Assembly (NCBI GenBank): GCA_964346375.1
Contig: CAYFUL010000025.1
Coordinates: forward strand, 1-21,079
DNA length: 21,079 nucleotides
Reading direction: 5' to 3'
From: CAYFUL01 sp964346375
GTDB taxonomy: Bacteria; Bacillota; Clostridia; Tissierellales; Peptoniphilaceae
Part shown: positions 1-5,883 of the stretch, in pieces
How positions within the stretch are numbered: position 1 is the first letter of the stretch
Layout: every line of letters starts with the position of its first letter
Notes under the pieces: model-generated
What the model saw: only the letters and a program-made list of their open reading frames with translations
Told to the model about the DNA's origin: nothing
Database searches by the model: none
Translations under genes and position numbers: made by a program

Positions 1-62
1 TCTTAACGCCTTCACCTCGAAAACAGTGTGGGAGGGGAATATTGTTACTATTATCAAATTTG
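1..62. repeat. Partial copy of dispersed repeat family 1 (cut by window edge)
   Basis: This stretch matches 3866-3928 closely: both carry a TTAACGCC block, then ACCTCGAAAAC, then GAATATT and a run of T/A-rich sequence. At 3809-3928 the same sequence is the right half of a larger inverted-repeat element, so the copy here is missing its left half because the window begins inside it. No reading frame is supported. The function is unknown; a REP/MITE-like non-coding element is an inference. Confidence 0.6.
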
Positions 63-141
63 TTATCTTCGAAAACCTTCAATGATATATTTTAGAAATT
101 GTAAGTTTTAAAATCAAATCTCTTAATATTTTTCAAAAGTC

Positions 142-489
142 GGAGATAGTACATCGGTAATTTGGAATGGATAGGTTATAAAATACGGAGATTGTTTAAC
201 TCCGTTCTACCGATATACAATCCCCTCGGGTCGGGCGGGGCTCGACGCAACCTACCATGGGTTACGTTGATACAATCCCATTGAATTACACCATATTCAA
301 AACCAACCGTACATTGAATAAATCAATATTGTTTCACAACCATCGGTAGGGGCGGATTGTCCCTAATCCGCCCGTTACAATGTGTTCGGGTTTTATTGTG
401 TATGTATTCAATGATACCGACGTACTTTCTTCAAAACAACACCCATTTTTTACTGCATATGTATTCCACGATACAGATGCATTATCTTC
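142..489. repeat. Cluster of degenerate intergenic repeats (family 2), with GC-rich core and hairpin
   Basis: This gene-free stretch contains several copies of one repeat. Positions 142-176 are the reverse complement of 7247-7281 with one mismatch in 35. Positions 208-263 match 7182-7238 with three substitutions and one indel; this block holds a very GC-rich core (CGGGTCGGGCGGGG) in otherwise AT-rich sequence. Positions 374-432 match 7141-7199 at about three quarters identity, and 449-489 is a further copy about 57 bp downstream. A weaker copy may lie at about 285-320. Between them, 350-358 and 365-373 form a perfect 9-bp stem (GGGCGGATT/AATCCGCCC) with a 6-nt loop, and 186-204 forms a 5-bp stem. 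I see no gene here. Mobility is not shown: no transposase or target duplication is visible. Confidence 0.65.
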
Positions 490-500
490 GGCTACTTATA

Positions 501-536
501 TATAAAAAATAGGTGTATTTTAAATTTTTACACCTA
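501..536 (-). terminator. Intrinsic terminator of the typA-ybaK unit
   Basis: On the minus strand an 8-bp perfect stem (TAGGTGTA/TACACCTA, 510-517 with 529-536) is followed by TTTTTTATATA. It lies 26 bp downstream of the YbaK-type gene's stop codon and points in the right direction to end that transcript. Confidence 0.75.
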
Positions 537-562
537 CTATTTCATATATCTAAAAAGGGCAA

Positions 563-1027
563 CTAACCCTCTTTTGATACGTCTACATATTCTATAAAAT
601 CTACAATTTCCTCCAGCTTTGAAAGCTCTAACCTTATTGCAGAGTCTGAACTTCCACAGGCTGGATATACTACTTCGTGGTTTTTTAAACTCTTGTCGAA
701 GTAGATTTTTACTCCGTCCTTTACTCCAAAGGGACATACTCCCCCTGGTAAAAATCCTACCATTTCCTCAAGCTCTTCTCCACTTAACATTCTAGCCTTA
801 AAACCAAAGGTGTCCTTAAATTTTCTATTGTCTATCCTAGCTATTCCATCAGTTACTATCATCATTGCCCCTTCTCTATCTCGAAAGGTAAGGCTCTTTG
901 CAATTTCTGCCTCAGTACAGCCTATTGCCGCTGCTGCAAGGGTAACTGTCGCTGTACTTACACTATGAACCATAATACTGTCCCCTAGTCCAAATTTACT
1001 AAGGTATTCTCTAGCTCGTTCTAACAA
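563..1027 (-). CDS. YbaK/EbsC-family (aminoacyl-tRNA editing, ProX-like) protein
   Basis: This is a small single-domain protein of the YbaK/EbsC family, whose characterised members hydrolyse mischarged aminoacyl-tRNA (for example Cys-tRNA(Pro) or Ala-tRNA(Pro)) in the cytoplasm. Seen in the sequence: an ATVTLAAAAIGCTEAEIAKSL-like helix, the DNRKFKDTFG block, the PGGVCPFG glycine-rich loop and the C-terminal PACGSSDSAIRL block, all in family order. The start is uncertain. A TTG at 1069 gives 168 residues but overlaps typA by 38 nt and has no good ribosome site. The TTG at 1027 gives 154 residues, sits 4 nt after the typA stop with AAGAAG just upstream, and puts the N-terminus (LERAREYLSKFG) where family members normally begin. 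The family is clear; the exact tRNA substrate cannot be read from sequence. It probably shares typA's transcript. Confidence 0.85.
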   Translation of the reverse strand: MLERAREYLSKFGLGDSIMVHSVSTATVTLAAAAIGCTEAEIAKSLTFRDREGAMMIVTDGIARIDNRKFKDTFGFKARMLSGEELEEMVGFLPGGVCPFGVKDGVKIYFDKSLKNHEVVYPACGSSDSAIRLELSKLEEIVDFIEYVDVSKEG

Positions 1028-1031
1028 TTTA

Positions 1032-2849
1032 TCACTTCTTTCTGCTCTTGTACCTTGCTTGAGTTCCAAGAATTTTCTTTCGAATTCTAAAATTTACTGG
1101 AGTTACTTCTATTAACTCGTCGTCCTCTATAAATTCCAGTGCCTCTTCCAAAGTCATATCCATTATTGGAGATAGCTTTAAGGCATCGTCTGATCCACTT
1201 GCTCGTATATTGGTCTGCTTTTTGGTCTTGGTTACACTTACTTCAAGTTCTACTCCCTTTGGAGACGCTCCTACAACTTGACCTTCATATACCTCTTCTC
1301 CCGGTTCTACAAATAGCACACCTCTACTTTGGGCGTTATTTAACCCGTAGCCACTTGCAACTCCCGTATCAAAGGAAACTATAGATGCGTCTTGTCGCAT
1401 AGGAATATCCCCCTTGTAGGCTTCGTAGGAGTCAAAAATAGTATTTAATATTCCCTCGCCCCTAGTGTCTGTTAAAAATTCCTGTCTATATCCAATTAGT
1501 CCACGAGCTGGTATTTTAAATATTAGCCTTGCATATCCTCCAGAAGGCTCGCTCATATTTACAAGCTCTCCCTTTCTTCTACCTAGCTTTTCAATAACTG
1601 CTCCAACGTAGTCGTTACTTACATCAATTGTGGCAATTTCCATAGGCTCGCATCTCTTACCATCAATTTCCTTAAATAGAACTTCTGGTTTAGAGACTTG
1701 AAATTCGTAGCCTTCCCTTCTCATATTTTCAATTAGTACAGATAGGTGAAGTTCTCCTCTACCAGAAACCTTAAATACATCTGTAGAAGCTCCGTCCTCT
1801 ACCCTTAAACTTACGTCCGTTTGAAGCTCTTTAAATAGTCTTCCCCTAATCTGCCTTGAGGTTACAAATTTCCCCTCTCTACCTGCAAATGGAGAGTCAT
1901 TTACAGAGAAGTTCATAGAAATTGTAGGCTCTGAAATTTTTACAAACTCCAGTGGAGTAGGGTCATCGGTTGAACAAATTGTATCTCCAATATTTATATC
2001 CTCAATTCCAGTTATGGCAACTATACTGCCAGATTTAGAAACCTCTACTGGAATTCTTTCAAGGCCTCTAAATTCATAGATTCCACTTATTTTTACCTTC
2101 TTCATAATTGACTCATCATTTGCATTAACTATTACAACAGAGTCGTTTGGAGAAATAGTTCCCCTTTCAATTTTTCCAATACCAATTCTTCCAATATACT
2201 CGTTGTAGTCAATAGTGGAAATAAGTAGTTGAAGTGGAGAATTATCATCGCTTTCTGGCCCTGGAATATAGTTTAAAATCGTTTCAAATAGAGGGTTCAT
2301 ACTTTTCCCCTCTACATCTAAATCAAGGGTCGCTGTACCCATCTTAGCCGATGTAAATACAAATGGGCATTCTAGTACATCATCATCTGCTCCCAGTTCA
2401 ATAAATAGATTTAATACCTCGTCAATAACTTCAATAGGTCTTGCCTCTGGTCTATCTATTTTATTTATACAAACAATTACAGGCAGAGATAGTTCAAATG
2501 CCTTTTTTAGTACAAATTTTGTCTGAGGCATAGGTCCTTCAAAGGCATCTACAAGAAGGACTACACCGTTTACCATCTTTAATACACGTTCAACTTCTCC
2601 CCCAAAGTCTGCGTGACCAGGAGTATCTATAATATTAATTAATGTGTCATTGTGAAGGACAGAGGTATTCTTTGCAAGAATGGTAATTCCCCTTTCCCTT
2701 TCAATATCATTTGAGTCCATAACTCTTTCAGCTACCTGTTGATTCTCTCTAAAAACTCCCGATTGTTTAAGTAGAGCATCTACAAGAGTTGTTTTCCCAT
2801 GGTCAACATGGGCAATAATTGCTATATTTCTAATTTCTTCCCTTTTCAT
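1032..2849 (-). CDS. typA: Translational GTPase TypA/BipA
   Basis: This is a ribosome-binding GTPase of the EF-G/LepA superfamily, implicated in 50S subunit assembly and stress adaptation, acting in the cytoplasm. The 605-residue product has the full G-domain: G1 AHVDHGKT (residues 13-20), the ERERGITI switch I region (50-57), DTPGH (75-79) and NKID (129-132). EF-G-like domains follow, with RGRGELHL-type (VSGRGELHLSVLIE) and RGLIGYRQEFLTDTRGEG segments, the latter being a TypA hallmark. Length is normal for the family (about 600-615). I chose the ATG at 2849 because it has AAAGGA 6 nt upstream and gives the canonical MKREEIRNIAIIAHVDHGKT N-terminus; the frame is open 13 codons further upstream without support. 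The YbaK-type gene follows at once. A hairpin with a T-run sits just before its ribosome site (see 2864-2888). Confidence 0.97.
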   Translation of the reverse strand: MKREEIRNIAIIAHVDHGKTTLVDALLKQSGVFRENQQVAERVMDSNDIERERGITILAKNTSVLHNDTLINIIDTPGHADFGGEVERVLKMVNGVVLLVDAFEGPMPQTKFVLKKAFELSLPVIVCINKIDRPEARPIEVIDEVLNLFIELGADDDVLECPFVFTSAKMGTATLDLDVEGKSMNPLFETILNYIPGPESDDNSPLQLLISTIDYNEYIGRIGIGKIERGTISPNDSVVIVNANDESIMKKVKISGIYEFRGLERIPVEVSKSGSIVAITGIEDINIGDTICSTDDPTPLEFVKISEPTISMNFSVNDSPFAGREGKFVTSRQIRGRLFKELQTDVSLRVEDGASTDVFKVSGRGELHLSVLIENMRREGYEFQVSKPEVLFKEIDGKRCEPMEIATIDVSNDYVGAVIEKLGRRKGELVNMSEPSGGYARLIFKIPARGLIGYRQEFLTDTRGEGILNTIFDSYEAYKGDIPMRQDASIVSFDTGVASGYGLNNAQSRGVLFVEPGEEVYEGQVVGASPKGVELEVSVTKTKKQTNIRASGSDDALKLSPIMDMTLEEALEFIEDDELIEVTPVNFRIRKKILGTQARYKSRKK

Positions 2850-2863
2850 ATTATTCCTTTCAC

Positions 2864-2888
2864 AAAAAAATGAGTACAAAGTACTCAT
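2864..2888 (-). terminator. Hairpin plus T-run between the RsbW-like gene and typA
   Basis: On the minus strand a perfect 8-bp stem (ATGAGTAC/GTACTCAT, 3-nt loop) is followed directly by seven Ts. It ends 14 nt before the typA start, just ahead of its Shine-Dalgarno site. It looks like the intrinsic terminator of the upstream RsbW-like gene. If so, typA must be transcribed from its own promoter or by readthrough. The 65-bp gap has only a weak promoter candidate overlapping the hairpin (TATATT next to the stem). Confidence 0.65.
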
Positions 2889-2914
2889 AATATATCCGAT
2901 AAATATTTTACACC

Positions 2915-3307
2915 TTATTTTAGAGATTTAACAGCAATAATTTCATTGTCATTAAGAATTAAATCATCAGTAAGAGCCCGAACTAAAACAAGCCCCCTAC
3001 CAGTACAGAGTTTTTCCTCGTAATTATAAGAGTCAAAGGAAAATTTACAGCCACAACCCTCGTCCTTGACTATGAAAATAAGTTCCCCTTGGTCAGAAAA
3101 TATTTTTAAATTAACTTTTTTTGAAACGTCGCCCTTATTGCCATGAATAACACCATTTAGTACAAGTTCATTTAAAATTAGCTTTACATCAACGGACTGC
3201 TCCTCGTCTAGATTGTACTCATGTAAAATTTCTAGAGCATCTCGTAAAAAAAGCTTTACTAAATTAATATCGCTGGCAACAGATTGATTAAAACATAATT
3301 TTTTCAT
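2915..3307 (-). CDS. Small GHKL ATPase, RsbW/SpoIIAB-like anti-sigma factor type
   Basis: The 130-residue product is a lone HATPase (GHKL) domain resembling RsbW/SpoIIAB serine kinase anti-sigma factors. Visible motifs are the N-box ELVLNGVIHGN (E47, N51, H55, N57), the G1 box DEGCG (residues 82-86) and the G2 GRGL (103-106). Nothing else is fused to it. The family binds a sigma factor or phosphorylates an anti-anti-sigma (STAS) protein; neither partner gene is adjacent, so the target is unknown. The start is the ATG at 3307, with AGAAGGTG upstream; the open frame extends to 3589 but that extension is hydrophobic noise overlapping the rubredoxin region. The product has four cysteines (5, 85, 87, 101), two of them flanking the G1 box. 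It is probably monocistronic, ending at the hairpin at 2864-2888. Alternative: a divergent ATPase unrelated to sigma control. Confidence 0.8.
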   Translation of the reverse strand: MKKLCFNQSVASDINLVKLFLRDALEILHEYNLDEEQSVDVKLILNELVLNGVIHGNKGDVSKKVNLKIFSDQGELIFIVKDEGCGCKFSFDSYNYEEKLCTGRGLVLVRALTDDLILNDNEIIAVKSLK

Positions 3308-3383
3308 ACTGCACCTTCTGATATTTAGATACCCACAGATTAAAATTTTTAACATTTCCTTTACAATTACATCTTTAATAAAT

Positions 3384-3424
3384 TTGTTCCAAAAGTGTTT
3401 TAAAAAATTATACTGTGGTATATA
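3384..3424 (+). promoter_or_regulatory. Candidate promoter for rubredoxin
   Basis: Two overlapping sigma-A-like options are visible. One is TATACT (3409-3414) with TTGTTC (3384-3389) at a long 19-bp spacing. The other is an extended -10 TGGTATATA (3416-3424) with TGTTTT 17 bp upstream. The first -10 overlaps a perfect TATAAT on the opposite strand (3412 down to 3407), which could serve the divergent RsbW-like gene but lacks a good -35. The choice between them is not decided by sequence. Confidence 0.4.
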
Positions 3425-3456
3425 GAGAACACAGTGAAAAAAGAAAGGAGCACACA

Positions 3457-3618
3457 ATGAAATTTGAATGTACATTATGCGGATACATCTATGATCCAGC
3501 AGTAGGCGATGAAGATAACGGAGTAGCAGCAGGAACACCATTTGAGCAACTTCCTGAAGACTGGGTATGCCCAATGTGTGGAGCACCAAAGACAGACTTT
3601 GAACCAGTAGAAGAATAA
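3457..3618 (+). CDS. Rubredoxin
   Basis: This is a 53-residue iron-sulfur electron carrier with a single Fe bound by four cysteines, CTLCG (C5, C8) and CPMCG (C38, C41). It has the typical rubredoxin core YIYDPAVGD and the aromatic residues around the second knuckle (DWVCP). Size and spacing are standard. In anaerobes rubredoxin donates electrons to superoxide reductase, rubrerythrin or flavodiiron proteins; the partner is not in this window. The ATG at 3457 is preceded by AAAGGAG 6 nt upstream, so the open frame starting at 3415 is too long. It is one of only two plus-strand genes here and forms its own transcript, with a strong terminator 7 bp after the stop. Confidence 0.97.
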   Translation: MKFECTLCGYIYDPAVGDEDNGVAAGTPFEQLPEDWVCPMCGAPKTDFEPVEE

Positions 3619-3625
3619 AAAAATT

Positions 3626-3649
3626 AGGGAGGTTAAACCTCCCTTTTTA
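3626..3649 (+). terminator. Rubredoxin terminator
   Basis: An 8-bp stem (AGGGAGGT/ACCTCCCT, 3626-3633 with 3637-3644, loop TAA) is followed by TTTTT on the plus strand. The opposite strand also has a T-rich tail after the same stem (seven As precede it on the plus strand, broken by TT), so it may work in both directions. Confidence 0.8.
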
Positions 3650-3721
3650 AGTGAATGTAAAGTTTTTAAGATGAAAACCTATAATTACAGACATTAATCT
3701 AAAAGTTTATTTATTAAATTT

Positions 3722-3770
3722 AAGGGGGACCAGGGGAGAAATAACGCAGTTTCTCCCCTTAGGTCCCCTT
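3722..3770. repeat. Long G/C-rich hairpin element (repeat family 3)
   Basis: The left arm 3722-3741 and the right arm 3750-3770 are near-perfect inverted copies of about 20 nt around an 8-nt loop (TAACGCAG); the arms differ only by a small insertion. The same G-run/C-run layout, preceded by TTATTTAAATTTAAGGGGG-like sequence, recurs at the right edge of the window (20985-21079). There is no coding potential. It lies in the 460-bp gene-free gap between rubredoxin and etfA and looks like a dispersed REP-like element. Confidence 0.65.
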
Positions 3771-3808
3771 AAAAATCCCCCTGTAACCCAACTTGCCACT
3801 AAATGAAA

Positions 3809-3928
3809 GTTTTCTCGGCAAAGGCTAAAAATTCCAAACTCGCTACGCTCAAACATGGAATTTTTTTAACGCCTTTACCTCGAAAACAACGTGAGATGAG
3901 AATATTATTACAATAACAAAAATTTTTC
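3809..3928. repeat. Inverted-repeat element, full copy of repeat family 1
   Basis: The arms 3809-3836 and 3856-3887 are imperfect inverted copies: the inner ten base pairs (AAAAATTCCA/TGGAATTTTT) are perfect, and the outer part pairs AAAGGC with GCCTTT and GTTTTC with GAAAAC. The 19-nt loop reads AACTCGCTACGCTCAAACA. The right part is repeated at window positions 1-62. It follows family 3 within 40 bp, so 3722-3928 may be one composite element. The rest of this gene-free gap (3929-4010) is plain AT-rich sequence. Confidence 0.6.
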
Positions 3929-4013
3929 TCTAAAGATTCAAAAAAATTAATCTCTCTGCCAGAATTATAAAAATCTATTTATAAAAATAAAATATAAACT
4001 CTGTATTTCATTA

Positions 4014-4039
4014 AAAAACAAGCCCAGAAAATTTCCGGG
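4014..4039 (-). terminator. Candidate terminator of acd-etfB-etfA
   Basis: On the minus strand CCCGGA pairs with TCTGGG (six pairs including one G-T) and is followed by CTTGTTTTTT. It lies about 40 bp after the etfA stop and faces the right way. Confidence 0.55.
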
Positions 4040-4079
4040 TTTGTCTACAATCTGTAGTGAGGGTAAACCTCCCTTTTTT

Positions 4080-5084
4080 TTAATTTCTGTATACCTTAAG
4101 TGCAACTATAATATTTTCAAGTGTCTGTTTTGCATCTCCAATTATTCCATAATTTGCCTTTCCAAAAATTGCCGCGTCGGAATCTGTATTAACTGCAATG
4201 GTAGTTCCAGCATTTACTATTCCACTAGTATGTTCTGCTGCGCCGCTTATTCCAAAAGCCATGTAGAGTTTTGGACTTATTACCTTTCCACTTAAGCCAA
4301 TTTGAAATTCCTCTCCTATCCAACCATTTTGAACAAGTGGTCTAGTTGCGCCTACTACTCCACCAAGTAGTTCTGCAAGTTCATAAAGCCTTTCAAAATC
4401 CTCCTTGGATTTAAAACCTCTACCTCCTGCAACTATAATTTCAGCCTTACTAATATCCAAAGTATCTGTAGATTTTGGAATGGTCTTAATTATTTTACTT
4501 AGTATATCTTCTTCTGATACCTTAATTTTCTCACGAATTATTGTGCCAGTTCTACCTGTATTCGCCTCTTTTAAAGGAATCATTCCTCCCTTTACCGTAG
4601 CAATTTGAGGCCTTTTTTCCTTACATAGAATATCAACTATTACCTCTCCATTTAAATATGGCTTCTTTTGAAGGAGAAGATTTTTCTCGTCAATAACTCC
4701 CATATCTAAATCAATACAATCTGCTGCAATGCCAGTTTCAAGACGCACTCCAATTCTTGGGGCAAGTTCTCTACCTACACTATCTGCACCAAATAATACA
4801 GACGAAGGTCTATATTTTTTAATAAGTTCTTCTAGTACATTTGCGTAGGAATTTCCATCATAGTGCTTTAGTTCCTCTTGGTCTACTCCAATTACTTCAT
4901 CTGCTCCATAGTAAAAAGGTTCTTCCAATGACTTTTTTAGTCCAGAGCCAATAATAACTACTGTAACTTTTTCACCAGATTTTTTACCAAGTTCTACCGC
5001 CTTACCAATTAACTCAAAGGTAACCTGTGGTAATTCATCTTCAAAACTATGTGCCACTACCCAAATTCCACTATCTATAGTCAT
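4080..5084 (-). CDS. etfA: Electron transfer flavoprotein subunit alpha
   Basis: The FAD-carrying subunit of the EtfAB heterodimer takes or gives electrons to an acyl-CoA dehydrogenase. The 334-residue product has the N-terminal ETF domain (GIWVVAHSFEDELPQVTFELIGKAVEL) and the C-terminal FAD-binding domain: IIVAGGRGFKSKEDFE, TRPLVQNGWI, and the signature segment from about residue 272 (YMAFGISGAAEHTSGI, then AVNTDSDAAIF and YGIIGD). Length is normal. The ATG at 5084 follows GGGGGGAG, 13 bp after etfB, so the upstream extension to 5144 is unlikely. It is last in acd-etfB-etfA. Whether this Etf bifurcates electrons (as in clostridial Bcd/Etf) or only transfers them cannot be settled by eye. Confidence 0.96.
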   Translation of the reverse strand: MTIDSGIWVVAHSFEDELPQVTFELIGKAVELGKKSGEKVTVVIIGSGLKKSLEEPFYYGADEVIGVDQEELKHYDGNSYANVLEELIKKYRPSSVLFGADSVGRELAPRIGVRLETGIAADCIDLDMGVIDEKNLLLQKKPYLNGEVIVDILCKEKRPQIATVKGGMIPLKEANTGRTGTIIREKIKVSEEDILSKIIKTIPKSTDTLDISKAEIIVAGGRGFKSKEDFERLYELAELLGGVVGATRPLVQNGWIGEEFQIGLSGKVISPKLYMAFGISGAAEHTSGIVNAGTTIAVNTDSDAAIFGKANYGIIGDAKQTLENIIVALKVYRN

Positions 5085-5097
5085 AATCTCCCCCCTA

Positions 5098-5883
5098 TTA
5101 CACCGTCGTCTTAATAATTCCGACAACTTCCTTTGCAATGGCATTTAAATCTCCAGAAATCATTTGACAGTCTCCAGATTGTTTATTAACCATGTGCATT
5201 TCGCCTACTATAGTTGAGGAGCCAGCTACTCCAACTCTTTCACTACTAATTTCTAAATCATCTATTCCAACAGATTTAATTTCAGCATTTAGAGAATCAA
5301 TTACCCTAGTTAAATCAACATACCTTGGAGAATTTATCTCTCCACTTACAGAAATAACTCCCGGTAATTTTGCCTCTACTATTAAATCTCCCTTTTCTGC
5401 CTCTCTTTTTGCAATGACTCTATTTTCATCTACTTCAATAATTTCCTTAGCGTAGGTAATTTGCGAAAAACCAAGTCGCTCTGCAATTCCAGGTCCAATA
5501 ATACTGGTTTCAGCATTTATTGCATGTTTACCAACTATTACAAGGTCACAATCTGGAATAAACTTTCTAATGGTTTCAGAAAGGACAAGGGAAGTTGGAA
5601 TAGTATCAGAACCAGCTAGGGCTCTATCTGTAATTAAAATCCCATTGTCAATTCCCATAGCTAGACATTCTCTAAGGGACATTTCCGCCGATGGAATACC
5701 CATGGTAATTACATAGGTCTCTCCACCAAATTTCTCCTTTAGAGATAGTGCAAACTCTACTGCGTTTAAATCGTAGGGGTTAATAATCATCTCTGCCCCA
5801 GTTCTATCAATATTTTTGGTCTCTTTGTTTATTTTAATCTTATCAGAATTTAAAACTTCTTTAATACATACTGCAATTTTCAT
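5098..5883 (-). CDS. etfB: Electron transfer flavoprotein subunit beta
   Basis: This is the small ETF subunit (261 residues), which binds AMP or, in bifurcating complexes, a second FAD, and forms the electron-transfer module with EtfA. Diagnostic segments are the N-terminal KIAVCIKEVLNSDKIKIN, INPYDLNAVEFAL, and the ETF-beta signature region around REAEKGDLIVEAKLPGVISV. Length matches the family. I use the ATG at 5883, giving MKIAVCIKEV as in homologues, with GGAG 8 nt upstream; this places the start 23 nt inside the end of the acyl-CoA dehydrogenase gene, implying coupled translation. A start nine codons upstream is open but not family-like. Confidence 0.96.
   Translation of the reverse strand: MKIAVCIKEVLNSDKIKINKETKNIDRTGAEMIINPYDLNAVEFALSLKEKFGGETYVITMGIPSAEMSLRECLAMGIDNGILITDRALAGSDTIPTSLVLSETIRKFIPDCDLVIVGKHAINAETSIIGPGIAERLGFSQITYAKEIIEVDENRVIAKREAEKGDLIVEAKLPGVISVSGEINSPRYVDLTRVIDSLNAEIKSVGIDDLEISSERVGVAGSSTIVGEMHMVNKQSGDCQMISGDLNAIAKEVVGIIKTTV

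Noticed and set aside
3308..3589. Upstream extension of the RsbW-like frame
   Set aside because: The extra residues are hydrophobic noise overlapping the rubredoxin gene on the other strand; the ATG at 3307 has a good ribosome site and a family-like N-terminus.
4058..4080. Plus-strand terminator (GAGG/CCTC with a T-run) just after etfA
   Set aside because: The stem is only about four pairs and no plus-strand gene ends there; it may be a decayed relative of the rubredoxin terminator at 3626.
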